The notes: generated from the sequence alone by a model not told the origin. Numbered from the stretch's first letter, positions 29,833 to 38,392 are shown. The stretch is DNA of 38,818 nucleotides from Amycolatopsis thailandensis (GCF_002234405.1 NZ_NMQT01000078.1:1-38818); one strand, 5' to 3'. Translations and numbers: made by a program.

Positions 29833-30893
29833 TGCGAACACTGGTAACCGGCGGGGCCGGGTTCATCGGCTCCCACATCGCCGATCTGCTGTCCGATCAG
29901 GGTCACGAGGTCGTCGTCCTCGACAACCTCCTGCGCACCGCGCACGGTTCGTCGCGCCCGCCCGGGTACACCGGCCGCCACCGGTTCCTGCGTGGTGACG
30001 TCACCGACACGGAACTGGTCGCCGAACTGCTGGACGGTGTCGACGCGGTCTGCCATCAGGCGGCCGTCGTCGGCCACGGCGTCGACCCGTCCGACGCGCC
30101 GTCGTACGCGCTGAACAACGACTACGGGACAGCCGTGCTGCTCGCCGCGATGCACCGGGCCGGAATCCGGAAACTGGTGCTCGCGTCGTCGATGGTCGTC
30201 TACGGCGAGGGCCGCTACGAATGCCCCATCCACGGGATCGTCCCGCCGTCACCGCGAAAGCAGTCCGATGTGGACGCCGGATGCTTCGAGCCCGCGTGCC
30301 CGGCGTGCGGCGCCGAACTCGACTGGCGGCTGGTCCCCGAGGACGCGCCGCTGCGGCCACGAAGCACGTACGCGGCCACCAAGCTCGCGCAGGAACATCT
30401 GGCGGCGGCGTGGGCGCGGCAGACGGGCGGGACGGTCTGGGCCATGCGCTACCACAACGTCTACGGACCCCGGATGCCGCAAAACACGCCGTACGCCGGT
30501 GTCGCGTCGCTGTTCCGGTCGTCGCTGCTGCGCGGCGAGGCACCCATCGTGCTGGAGGACGGCAAGCAGCAGCGGGACTTCGTGCACGTCCACGACGTCG
30601 CGAGGGCGAACGTCCTGGCACTGACCACCGACGGCCCCGAAGGCGACCTGACCCCGCTGAACATCTGTTCCGGCCAGCCGCACTCCGTCGGCGAACTCGC
30701 CGTGGAACTCGCGAAGGCCTGCGACGGCCCGGCTCCGAAGATCGCCGGAGGCGCCCGGCCCGCCGACGTCCGGCACGTCGTCGCCGACCCCGGCCGCGCC
30801 GGACGGCTGCTCGGTTTCACCGCGCGAACCGGTTTCGCCGAAGGCATCGCCGGGTTCGCCACCGCTGAGCTGCGGGAACCGGTCGCTTCCTGA
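29832..30893 (+). CDS. NAD-dependent sugar epimerase/dehydratase with zinc-type insert
   Basis: 353 residues, extended SDR. TGGAGFIGSH binds NAD; Tyr180 and Lys184 (STYAATK) are catalytic, with SSMVVYGEG before them. Between 131 and 159 lies an insert with Cys131-x2-His134 and Cys156-x2-Cys159 (plus Cys151), which should bind zinc. This insert resembles proteins annotated as dTDP-L-rhamnose 4-epimerases, but the substrate is unproven. It opens the envelope/redox locus and may supply a sugar nucleotide to the glycosyltransferases encoded here. Confidence 0.9.
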   Translation: MRTLVTGGAGFIGSHIADLLSDQGHEVVVLDNLLRTAHGSSRPPGYTGRHRFLRGDVTDTELVAELLDGVDAVCHQAAVVGHGVDPSDAPSYALNNDYGTAVLLAAMHRAGIRKLVLASSMVVYGEGRYECPIHGIVPPSPRKQSDVDAGCFEPACPACGAELDWRLVPEDAPLRPRSTYAATKLAQEHLAAAWARQTGGTVWAMRYHNVYGPRMPQNTPYAGVASLFRSSLLRGEAPIVLEDGKQQRDFVHVHDVARANVLALTTDGPEGDLTPLNICSGQPHSVGELAVELAKACDGPAPKIAGGARPADVRHVVADPGRAGRLLGFTARTGFAEGIAGFATAELREPVAS

Positions 30894-30964
30894 AACCGGG
30901 AACAGACTCCGCCCCCGGCCGGTTGTCGTTCCCGGCAACGGAATCGACTTTTTTGGGGGTTTTG

Positions 30965-31768
30965 GTGGGCATCACCGTCGGAGACATCGAGATCGAAGCG
31001 CTCGGGGACGGCCTGATCCGGCTGCCGCTCGCGTTCTTCCCGGGTCTCGACCCCGAAGCCCACCCGGACGTCTTCGACGAGGACGGCACCGTGCACGTCC
31101 CGACCGGCGCGTACCTGATCCGCGGCGACGGCCGCACGATCCTCGTCGACACCGGTCTCGGCCCGCGCGAATTCGCCTTCCCCAAGGGGATGACACCCGC
31201 CAAGGGCGATCCCACCCCGCCGATGGGCACGGGCGGCGACCTCGCGGCAGCGCTGGACAAGGCGGGCTGCCCGGTCGAAGAGATCGACACCGTCTTCCTC
31301 ACCCACCTGCACAACGACCACATCGGCTGGATCGCCCCCGAAGGCGACCTGACCTTCCCCAGCGCTCAGGTCGTCTTCGGACAGCTCGACTGGGAAGCCC
31401 TGATCGAGCCCGCCGGGACGGGCGATTGGCCCCGCGTCGGCATGGAGACCGCCCGTGGCGCGGGCCTGACCGAGGCGATCAGCGGCGACGTCGTCGAGAT
31501 CGCGCCCGGGATCGTCGCGAGACACGCCCCCGGCCACACGCCGGGGCACTACGTCCTCGACATCACCGCGGACGACGAGCGCCTGCTGCTGCTCGGCGAC
31601 GTCCTGCACACGCCCGCGCAACTGACGGACACGCGAGTGGGTTTCCTCGGCGACGTCGACCCGGACCAAGCGCTCCGCACCCGGCAACGCTTCCTCGCCG
31701 AAGCCGAAGAGACCGGCGCGCTCATCGCGCCCGCCCACTTCCCGGACATGGGTTTCCTGCGCCTCTAA
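30965..31768 (+). CDS. metallo-beta-lactamase-fold hydrolase
   Basis: 267 residues. Metal ligands are seen in THLHNDHIGW (HxHxDH), in APGHTPGHY (next His), in LLLGDVLHTP (bridging Asp) and the late His in APAHFPDMG. It belongs to the quorum-quenching lactonase/AttM-like subgroup by layout, but the substrate is unknown. The GTG at 30965 is preceded by GGGGG; the ATG further upstream (30923) lacks support. Its stop TAA overlaps the complementary stop of the histidine kinase by 3 nt. Confidence 0.87.
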   Translation: MGITVGDIEIEALGDGLIRLPLAFFPGLDPEAHPDVFDEDGTVHVPTGAYLIRGDGRTILVDTGLGPREFAFPKGMTPAKGDPTPPMGTGGDLAAALDKAGCPVEEIDTVFLTHLHNDHIGWIAPEGDLTFPSAQVVFGQLDWEALIEPAGTGDWPRVGMETARGAGLTEAISGDVVEIAPGIVARHAPGHTPGHYVLDITADDERLLLLGDVLHTPAQLTDTRVGFLGDVDPDQALRTRQRFLAEAEETGALIAPAHFPDMGFLRL

Positions 31769-32814
31769 GGCATCGCCAGCGGCAGCCGGACCTCGAAGCG
31801 GCAGCCCGGACCGTGGTTCCGGACGCCGATGCGGCCGCGATGGGCCTCGACGAGGCCTTTCGCGATCGCCAGCCCGAGTCCGCCGCCGCTCGCCAGCCCG
31901 CCGCGTTCGGGCGTCCGCGCCGGTGTCCCGCGGAACGCGACGTCGAAGACGCGGCCGATCTCGTCGTCGGGGATCCCGCCGCAGCCGTCGGAGACCGCCA
32001 GCAGCGCCTCGCCGCCTTCGATCCCGATCTGCACCGCGACCGTCCCGTCCGGCGGGGTGTGCCGCACGGCGTTGGACACCAGGTTGCGCACGATCCGCGC
32101 CAGCTCCGGATCACTGCCGGAAACGACCGGCCAGACGGTGGCCTGCTCGATCATCCGCACGCGTTTCTGCTGCGCGAGCGGGGCCTGCGCGGCGACGGCG
32201 TCGCTCACGACGTCGCGCAGCGGCACGGCGGCCATGGTCAGTTCCAGCGCGCCCGCGGTGATCCGCGACAGCTCGAACAGGTCGCCGACCATGCCGGACA
32301 ACCGCGTGGTCTCGCCGCTGATCCGCCGCGCGTACCCGGTGACCTCGATCGGTTCGGCGACGACGCCGTCGGCGACGGCCTCGGCCATCGCCTGGATCCC
32401 GGCCAGCGGGCTGCGCAGGTCGTGGCTAATCCACGCGACGAGTTCGCGCCGCGACGCCTCCGCCGCGCGCTCCCGTTCCCGTGCCTCCCGCTCCCACACG
32501 CTGCGGCGCGCGATCATGCGGCCGAGCACGAGCGCGGCCGGCACGGTCACCAGCGCGACCAGCACGCAGACCAGCGCCATCGTGGTCAGCGCGGGGGTGA
32601 ACATGAACCCGCTGATCCCGAGCACCGCGATCAGCGTCGCGAACACGGGGATGAGCACGAGCATCGTCATCGTGCTGGCCAGCGAACCGCGTCTGAGCAG
32701 GTACAACGCCAGGACGCCGAGCAGCACCACCGGCACCGCGAACATCAGCGCGAACGGCAGGATGTGCCAGGCGTGCGTCAGCATCTCGCCGAGCGACTCC
32801 CCGGAGCCGATCAC
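31765..32814 (-). CDS. sensor histidine kinase
   Basis: 349 residues. Three hydrophobic segments (about 18-40, 46-69, 73-98) with almost no extracytoplasmic loop, then a linker helix and the HisKA motif with His131 in AWISHDLRSPLAG. The HATPase domain has NAVRHT (N box), DGCGGIP (G1) and GGGLGLAIAKGLVEAH (G2). With so little outside the membrane it probably senses a membrane state or an intramembrane ligand. The GTG start overlaps the regulator stop (GTGA), so both are translated together. Confidence 0.93.
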   Translation of the reverse strand: MIGSGESLGEMLTHAWHILPFALMFAVPVVLLGVLALYLLRRGSLASTMTMLVLIPVFATLIAVLGISGFMFTPALTTMALVCVLVALVTVPAALVLGRMIARRSVWEREARERERAAEASRRELVAWISHDLRSPLAGIQAMAEAVADGVVAEPIEVTGYARRISGETTRLSGMVGDLFELSRITAGALELTMAAVPLRDVVSDAVAAQAPLAQQKRVRMIEQATVWPVVSGSDPELARIVRNLVSNAVRHTPPDGTVAVQIGIEGGEALLAVSDGCGGIPDDEIGRVFDVAFRGTPARTPERGGLASGGGLGLAIAKGLVEAHRGRIGVRNHGPGCRFEVRLPLAMP

Positions 32815-33509
32815 GGCCGCACCGGGTCGTACCGGTAACCGACGCCCCACACGGTGGCGACGCGGACGGGTTTGGCCGGATTCCGCTCGATCTTCTCCCG
32901 CAGCCGTCGCACGTGGACGGTCACGGTCGACTGGTCGCCGAAGTCCCAGCCCCAGACCTTCTCCAGCAGATCGGCGCGGGAGAACGCCACCCCGGGATGG
33001 GTGAGGAAGAACGCGAGCAGGTCGAATTCCCGGCTCGTCAAGGGAAGTTCGACGCCGCCGAGGGTCGCCTGCCGCGCGGTCATCTGCAACGAGAGGTTCC
33101 CGTCGGTGATCAGCCGCGCCGCCGGTTCCGGCCGCGGCATCCGCGCCCGCCGCAGGACCGACGCCACGCGCAACGCGAGTTCCTTGGGGCTGAAAGGTTT
33201 CGTGACGTAGTCGTCGGCGCCGAGCTGGAGTCCGGCGATCCGGTTCTCCTCCTCGCCGAGCGCGGTCAGCATGACGACCGGCACCTGGCTCACCTGCCGC
33301 AGCCGACGGCAGACTTCGAGCCCGTTGAGGCCGGGCATCATGACGTCGAGGACCACGAGGTCCGGGCCGGTCGCCGAAAACAGCCGCAGCCCCTCGGTGC
33401 CGTCCCCGGCGACGTCGACGTCGAAGCCCGCGACCTCCAGGTAGCGCCGGACGACGTCCCGCACGGTCTCGTCGTCGTCGACCACGAGCACGCGGCCCTG
33501 CTCTGTCAT
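32811..33509 (-). CDS. OmpR-family response regulator
   Basis: 232 residues. Receiver domain with Asp11-13, phosphoacceptor Asp55 in LVVLDVMMPG and Lys in DDYVTKPF; winged-helix DNA-binding domain with LPLTSREFDLLAFFLTHPG and VTVHVRRLREKIE...WGVGYRY. The ATG at 33509 is favoured by GAGGTGG 5 nt upstream. It starts 10 nt after the GT-C gene stop, so the membrane glycosyltransferase, regulator and kinase are likely one operon. Although MprA lies near mscL/moaB2 in mycobacteria, the kinase partner differs, so orthology is not claimed. Confidence 0.94.
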   Translation of the reverse strand: MTEQGRVLVVDDDETVRDVVRRYLEVAGFDVDVAGDGTEGLRLFSATGPDLVVLDVMMPGLNGLEVCRRLRQVSQVPVVMLTALGEEENRIAGLQLGADDYVTKPFSPKELALRVASVLRRARMPRPEPAARLITDGNLSLQMTARQATLGGVELPLTSREFDLLAFFLTHPGVAFSRADLLEKVWGWDFGDQSTVTVHVRRLREKIERNPAKPVRVATVWGVGYRYDPVRP

Positions 33510-33519
33510 ACGGTCCACC

Positions 33520-34860
33520 TCACCAGCTCGTCAGCACCAGATGGTTCACCACCAGCGCCGTGCCCGCCGACGCGGCGAGCCACCAGCGCCGCCCCTTCGA
33601 CGGCAGCAGCGCCACCGCGGGCAGCAGCCACACCTCGAACGGTAGCCAGATGCGTTCGACCTCCGCCTTCGACAGGCCGGAAAGGTCGGCGAAAGCGATC
33701 GTCAGCGCCGCGGCCAGCACGATCAGGGTGATCGGGTCGCGCAACGACCGTTTCGGCTCGGCGAGGAACGCCGCCCCGGTCCGTCGCGTCCCGGCGATCA
33801 CGGCCGGGCCGATCGCGATCAGCACCGCCGCGATATCCGCCCACACCCAGTAGGAGTACGGGCGCAGCGTCGCGATCCCCTGGTAGTAGCGCTCGACCAC
33901 CAGGTGATACCCGTCGAGCCACCAGAACCCGCTCAGCGCGAACGCCACGACGACCACCGCGACGCCCGTCAGGGCGAGGAGCAGGATCCGCCACTCGCGG
34001 GTCAGCACGACGACGGCCAGCACGATCACGCCCAGCAGCACGAGACCGTAGGAGAGGAAGAGCCCGAACCCGAGCAGCAGACCACCGGGGAGCGCGAGGA
34101 TCCGCCGCCGGGTGGCGAGCGCCAGCAGCGCGATGCCGGTCGCCGTCACCCCGGCGAACAGCCCGTCCGCGGAGACGCCGATCCAGATCGCGCCCGGGGT
34201 CAGGACGGCGAACGGCAGGACCGTTCGCGCGGCGTCCTGCCTGCCCAGCGCGGAGAGCGTCACCGGCACCGCGACCACGGCCAGGCAGCCGACGAGCACG
34301 ACGAACGTCGAAGCCCAGGCTCCGCCGTGCAGGCCGAGCCTGTCGAGCCAGACGAAGACCAGCGTCGCGCCCGGCGGATGCCCGGAGACGTGCGTCGTCC
34401 ACGAGTCCGGCTGGTAGTCCAAGATGCGCGAGGAGAACTCGCTCAGCATCTTCGGGATGTCGGTGATCCCCGGTACCTCGTGCAGGTACTCGTGTTCGGT
34501 GGTGAGCCTGCCGGTGAACCCGCGTGCCCAGCCGTCGATCATCGCCAGCGAAAACGTCCACGCCAGCGCCGTCACGTACCCGAGCGCGAGCAGCGGACGC
34601 CAGCGCAGCCGCGCGGCGAGCAAGGGACCTTTGGTGACGACGAGGAGCGCGAGCACGACGGCGGCGACCGAACCCGGCCCCACATGCGGCAGCCACAGCC
34701 CGAACAGCGGCGGCGCGAAGGCGTAGATCACCACGCCGGAGCCGGGACGGTTGTAGTAGAGGCCGACCGCGATCGCGGCGGCGACCACGAGCATCGCCAG
34801 CCCGACGGCGATCAGATCGGCCCGGCGGCCCGTGCGGGAGGGGGCGGTGACAGTGGACAT
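33520..34860 (-). CDS. polytopic membrane protein, GT-C glycosyltransferase-like
   Basis: 446 residues from the ATG at 34860, with about 11-12 membrane helices. A long loop between the early helices contains EHEYLHEVPGITDIPKMLSEF and then SGHPPGATLVFVWLDRLGL; loops with acidic residues after the first helix and HPPG-like motifs are typical of polyprenyl-sugar-using GT-C enzymes. No characterised relative can be named with confidence. It is divergent from the GT2/DPM-like gene, whose product type makes polyprenyl-phosphate sugars, a natural donor for a GT-C enzyme. A start at 34872 is also possible. Confidence 0.75.
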   Translation of the reverse strand: MSTVTAPSRTGRRADLIAVGLAMLVVAAAIAVGLYYNRPGSGVVIYAFAPPLFGLWLPHVGPGSVAAVVLALLVVTKGPLLAARLRWRPLLALGYVTALAWTFSLAMIDGWARGFTGRLTTEHEYLHEVPGITDIPKMLSEFSSRILDYQPDSWTTHVSGHPPGATLVFVWLDRLGLHGGAWASTFVVLVGCLAVVAVPVTLSALGRQDAARTVLPFAVLTPGAIWIGVSADGLFAGVTATGIALLALATRRRILALPGGLLLGFGLFLSYGLVLLGVIVLAVVVLTREWRILLLALTGVAVVVVAFALSGFWWLDGYHLVVERYYQGIATLRPYSYWVWADIAAVLIAIGPAVIAGTRRTGAAFLAEPKRSLRDPITLIVLAAALTIAFADLSGLSKAEVERIWLPFEVWLLPAVALLPSKGRRWWLAASAGTALVVNHLVLTSW

Positions 34861-35003
34861 CACCGGCACCATAACCGCGTTCCCGCCGCCCGGCGGCCTG
34901 GATCCACGGTCCGTCAGAACTCGGTAAGAACTTCACCGACGTCATGATTCGGTAAGCACGCCAAGGGTTTTCGTCCGTCCAACTCGGACTTAACGTGCGA
35001 TGG
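34861..35003. promoter_or_regulatory. divergent promoter region of the envelope/redox locus
   Basis: Two direct repeats CGGTAAGNAC start at 34922 and 34950 (28 bp apart). A TAACGT hexamer at 34991-34996 ends 7 nt before a GTG (35004), which suggests a leaderless transcript for the GT2 gene. The direct repeats are candidate sites for the adjacent OmpR-type regulator. Confidence 0.4.
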
Positions 35004-35660
35004 GTGAACGATGACCAGGTTGACGTCGTGCTTCCTTGCCTCGACGAGGCCGGTGCCCTCCCGGGGGTGCTGGCGGCCCTGCCCGCACGCTATCGGGCGA
35101 TCGTGGTCGACAACGGATCGAGCGACGGTTCCGCCGAAATCGCGGCCGCGCTCGGGGCGAAAGTCGTCCACGAACCCCGCCGCGGCTACGGCGCCGCCGT
35201 GCACACCGGGCTGGAGGCGGCCACGGCGGACGTCGTGTGTTTCGCCGACGCCGACGGTTCGCTCGACCTCGCCGAACTGCCGATGCTGGTACGCGGACTC
35301 GCCGACGCGGAACTGGCTGTCGGACGTCGGGTGCCGACCGGTCCCGGAGTCTGGCCGTGGCACGCGAGAGCGGGCAACGCGCTGATCTCGTCCCTCCTGC
35401 GGCGCAAGGGATCGCCGGTCCACGACATCGCGCCGCTGCGGGCCGTCCGGCGGCGGGCGCTGCTCGATCTCGCCGTCACCGACCGCGCCTTCGGCTACCC
35501 GCTCGAGCTGCTGATCAAGGCACGGCGCGCGGGCTGGCGGATCGCCGAGTTCGACGTCACCTACGGCGAGCGCGCCAAGGGAACGAAGTCGAAGGTCTCC
35601 GGCTCGCTGCGCGGAACGCTGCGCGCGGCAAGGGATTTCGGGCGGGTGCTGAGCCGATGA
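35004..35660 (+). CDS. GT2 glycosyltransferase (polyprenyl-phosphate-mannose-synthase-like)
   Basis: 218 residues, single GT-A domain without membrane helices. VVLPCLDEAGALPGVL starts the fold, VVDNGSSDGSAEIA holds the first Asp pair, and CFADADGSLDL is the DxD motif. The family forms polyprenyl-phosphate sugars from NDP-sugars or elongates glycans. The GTG at 35004 is preferred because of a possible leaderless promoter; a GTG at 34995 is in frame. Its stop overlaps the next start (ATGA), making it the head of a five-gene operon. Confidence 0.88.
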   Translation: MNDDQVDVVLPCLDEAGALPGVLAALPARYRAIVVDNGSSDGSAEIAAALGAKVVHEPRRGYGAAVHTGLEAATADVVCFADADGSLDLAELPMLVRGLADAELAVGRRVPTGPGVWPWHARAGNALISSLLRRKGSPVHDIAPLRAVRRRALLDLAVTDRAFGYPLELLIKARRAGWRIAEFDVTYGERAKGTKSKVSGSLRGTLRAARDFGRVLSR

Positions 35661-36301
35661 CCTTCTGCCTGTTGATCGTCGCCAAGGCGCCCGTGCCCGG
35701 TTTCGCGAAAACGCGGCTCTGCCCGCCGGCGACGCCGGAACAAGCCGCCGAGATCGCCGCCGCCTCGCTGCTCGACACCCTCGACGCCGCCCTACTGACC
35801 CCGAACGCACGCGTGGTCGTCGCCCTGACCGGCGACCTCGACAAAGCCGCTCACGGCAGGGAAATCGCCACCGCACTCCGGAGAACAGAGGTGATCCCCC
35901 AGCGCGGCGACGGTTTCGACGTCCGCCTGGCCAACGCGCACGCCGACGCTCCCCGCCCCGGGGAATCGGTGCTGCAAATCGGGATGGACACCCCGCAGGT
36001 CACGCCGGCCTTGCTGGCCGAGGCCGCGAACCGGCTCGAAGACGCCGTCCTCGGACCGGCGGAAGACGGCGGCTGGTGGGCGCTCGGGCTCAAAGATCCC
36101 CTGCACGCCAAGGCTCTCGCCGGGGTCCCGATGTCCCGCGACGACACCGGCCGCCAGACGTTGCGCGCGCTCGCCGACGTCGGCCTGAACCCCGGGATCC
36201 TGCCCACCCTGTCCGATGTGGACACGATCGCGGACGCGCGCCGGGTCGCGGCCCTCGAACCGGCGAGCCGGTTCGCCCGAGCGGTCGCCGAAGTCCGGTG
36301 A
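35657..36301 (+). CDS. DUF2064 / TIGR04282-type glycosyltransferase-like protein
   Basis: 214 residues. LLIVAKAPVPGFAKTRLCPP matches the opening of the DUF2064/TIGR04282 family, related to nucleotidyltransferases such as CofC; QIGMDTPQVTPALL (the GxDxP metal motif) and GPAEDGGWWALGL follow. Members probably transfer a nucleotide or sugar; none is well characterised. It is coupled on both sides by 4-nt overlaps (ATGA, GTGA). Confidence 0.88.
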   Translation: MTFCLLIVAKAPVPGFAKTRLCPPATPEQAAEIAAASLLDTLDAALLTPNARVVVALTGDLDKAAHGREIATALRRTEVIPQRGDGFDVRLANAHADAPRPGESVLQIGMDTPQVTPALLAEAANRLEDAVLGPAEDGGWWALGLKDPLHAKALAGVPMSRDDTGRQTLRALADVGLNPGILPTLSDVDTIADARRVAALEPASRFARAVAEVR

Positions 36302-36918
36302 CCGCCTTCGACCGTGGCCTGCTAGGCCACCGCTGCTGGCTGGAACTGGCGACCGGGGAACGCGTCGACCTGCCGGTGGACCGCTGGACGGCCATCCCGT
36401 GCGACGGCGACGACGTCCTCCTCGACGCCTGTGACGGCCCGACCCTCGACGTCGGCTGCGGCCCCGGCAGGCTCACCGCCGCGCTGTCCGAACGCGGTGT
36501 CGCCTCGCTCGGCGTCGACATCTCGGCCACCGCCGTGCGGCTCACCCACGCCCGGGGCGCCGCCGCGCTCCACCGGGACGTCTTCGACCGGCTTCCCGGC
36601 GAAGGACGCTGGCGGCACATCCTGCTCGCCGACGGGAACATCGGCATCGGCGGCGACCCGCTCCGGTTGCTCGCGCGGATGGCGGAACTCGTCGGTGACG
36701 GCGGCACGGTGCTCGTCGAACTCGATCCGCCCGGACGCGGTATCCGCCAGGACCGGGTCCGCCTGCGCCCAGGCAGCGACGACACCGGCAGCGCCTGGTT
36801 CACCTGGGCCTGGGTCGGCGTCGAGGCGATCGCGGAACTCGCCGCCCGCACCGCGTTCCGGGTCGTCTGGGCCATCCGCCGCGACCACCGCTGGTTCGCC
36901 TGCCTGGAGAAAGCATGA
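36298..36918 (+). CDS. class I SAM methyltransferase in the GT2/molybdoprotein operon
   Basis: 206 residues. Motif I LDVGCGPGRLTAALSERG, motif II LGVDISATAVRL; HRDVFDRLPGEGRWRHILLADGNIGIGGDP replaces the usual motif IV and includes an unusually Gly-rich loop. The substrate is unknown. GTG start and stop both overlap the neighbours, so its expression is tied to DUF2064 and the molybdoprotein. Confidence 0.87.
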   Translation: MTAFDRGLLGHRCWLELATGERVDLPVDRWTAIPCDGDDVLLDACDGPTLDVGCGPGRLTAALSERGVASLGVDISATAVRLTHARGAAALHRDVFDRLPGEGRWRHILLADGNIGIGGDPLRLLARMAELVGDGGTVLVELDPPGRGIRQDRVRLRPGSDDTGSAWFTWAWVGVEAIAELAARTAFRVVWAIRRDHRWFACLEKA

Positions 36919-37982
36919 ACAAGACCTCGGAGCGGGTGACGTCCCGGATCGGGCTCGCCCTCGCCGTCACCTTCACCCTGTGCTTCATCACCGGCCTGCT
37001 CAGTCATCTGATCCAGCATCCGCCGTCGTGGTTCGGCTGGCCGAGCCGCCCGGTCTGGCTGTACCGGGTCACGCAGGGCACGCACGTGATCTCCGGGATC
37101 GCGTCGATTCCCTTGCTGCTGGCCAAACTCTGGAGCGTCTACCCGAAGCTGTTCGAGCGGCCGGTGATCCGTTCCCTGCCGCACGCGCTCGAACGCCTGT
37201 CGATCCTGGTGCTGTCCGCGGCCGCGTTCTTCGAACTCGTCACCGGCCTGTTCAACGTCGCGCAGAATTACCCGTGGAACTTCTACTTCCCGCAGCTGCA
37301 CTACGCCGTCGCGTGGGTGGCGATCGGCTCGATCCTGGTGCACGTCGCGGTGAAGCTCCCGATCGTCCGCCGCTCGGTCACCCAGGCGCCCGAACCTTCG
37401 CGACGCGCCTTCCTCCGCACGACCTGGCTGTCCGCCGGGGTCGCCGTCGTGGCGACGGCCGGGGCCACGGTTCCGTTGTTGCGTAACGTTTCCGGGCTGT
37501 CCTGGCGCAGCGACAAGGGACCGCAGGGCTTGCCGGTGAACCGGACCGCCGAGGCGGCCGGCGTCCTGGGCACGGCGAGAGATCCGAGCTGGCGGCTGTC
37601 CGTGGTGACGCCGAAGGGCACGAAGACCTACTCGCTGGACGAACTCCGCGCCCTCCCTCGTACCTCCGCCGAGCTGCCGATCGCGTGCGTCGAAGGCTGG
37701 AGCCAGTCGGCGCGGTGGAGCGGTGTCTCGCTGCCGGAGTTGCTGCGGCACGCCGGAAGCACGCCGGGAACGCCGGTCCGCGTGTTCTCGCTGGAGAAGG
37801 CCGGGCCGTACGGCGTCAGCGACCTCCCCGGCGAGCACACCGCCGACGAACTCACCCTGCTGGCGCTGGAACTCAACGGCGAAGTCCTCGACGCCGACCA
37901 CGGCTTCCCGTGCCGGATCATCGCCCCGAACCGCCCAGGCGTCCTGCAGACGAAATGGGTCGACCGGTTGGAGACGCTGTGA
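36915..37982 (+). CDS. cytochrome-b-like membrane domain fused to a YedY-like molybdopterin domain
   Basis: 355 residues. Residues 10-150 carry four hydrophobic helices with His31, His57, His129 and His143, resembling a b-type cytochrome or MsrQ-like partner. Residues 162-168 read SRRAFLR, a twin-arginine consensus, followed by a hydrophobic segment (171-188). Residues 200-355 match the sulfite-oxidase/YedY molybdopterin fold; Cys258 in ACVEGWSQSARW should ligate molybdenum. The C-terminus FPCRIIAPNRPGVLQTKWVDRLE is typical of the family. Predicted topology: heme helices inserted by Sec and the molybdoprotein moved by Tat. It probably works as an extracytoplasmic reductase or oxidase fed from quinol. 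Confidence 0.9.
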   Translation: MNKTSERVTSRIGLALAVTFTLCFITGLLSHLIQHPPSWFGWPSRPVWLYRVTQGTHVISGIASIPLLLAKLWSVYPKLFERPVIRSLPHALERLSILVLSAAAFFELVTGLFNVAQNYPWNFYFPQLHYAVAWVAIGSILVHVAVKLPIVRRSVTQAPEPSRRAFLRTTWLSAGVAVVATAGATVPLLRNVSGLSWRSDKGPQGLPVNRTAEAAGVLGTARDPSWRLSVVTPKGTKTYSLDELRALPRTSAELPIACVEGWSQSARWSGVSLPELLRHAGSTPGTPVRVFSLEKAGPYGVSDLPGEHTADELTLLALELNGEVLDADHGFPCRIIAPNRPGVLQTKWVDRLETL

Positions 37983-38392
37983 AGACGTTGCGGCTGCTGC
38001 TGTTCCTGCCCGGGCTCGGCGCGCTCGCCTGGGGCGCGACGTTGTTCGCCGAGTACGCCTTCCCACTGCGCCCGGACGTCTTCGGGACACTCGGCTGGCT
38101 CGCCGGCGGCCCACTGGTACACGACCTGCTGATCGCGCCACTCGTCGGCGTCGCGGGATTCGCGCTGAGCAGGTTCCTCCCGGCACGCTGGACGACCCCG
38201 GTCAAGACTGGCGCCGTCCTCACCGGTGTCCTGACCCTGATCGCGTTCCCGTTGCTGTGGCGGCCTTTCGGCGGCGCCCGGAACCCCGGGCTGCACGACG
38301 CCGACACCGTCACCGGCCTGCTCGCCACGCTCGCCGTCGTCTGGCTCGGCGTCCTCGTGGCCGCGCTCGTCCCGCGAAAAGCGCGCGGTTGA
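37979..38392 (+). CDS. small integral membrane protein, last gene of the operon
   Basis: 137 residues with four predicted membrane helices (about 5-25, 39-63, 74-93, 112-133). No known motif is evident. GTG start overlaps the molybdoprotein stop (GTGA), so it is produced with it, and may serve as a membrane subunit. It is followed by a repeat-rich stretch. Confidence 0.8.
   Translation: MKTLRLLLFLPGLGALAWGATLFAEYAFPLRPDVFGTLGWLAGGPLVHDLLIAPLVGVAGFALSRFLPARWTTPVKTGAVLTGVLTLIAFPLLWRPFGGARNPGLHDADTVTGLLATLAVVWLGVLVAALVPRKARG

Noticed and set aside
30894..30964. CCGGGAAC/GTTCCCGG hairpin with a T-run between the epimerase and MBL genes as a terminator
   Set aside because: The loop is 24 nt and the T-run is 14 nt away from the stem, so it is too loose to call.
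31765..33509. Two-component system as MprAB by synteny with mscL/moaB2
   Set aside because: The kinase has almost no extracytoplasmic domain and is about 150 residues shorter than MprB, no PepD gene is present, and two other genes intervene.
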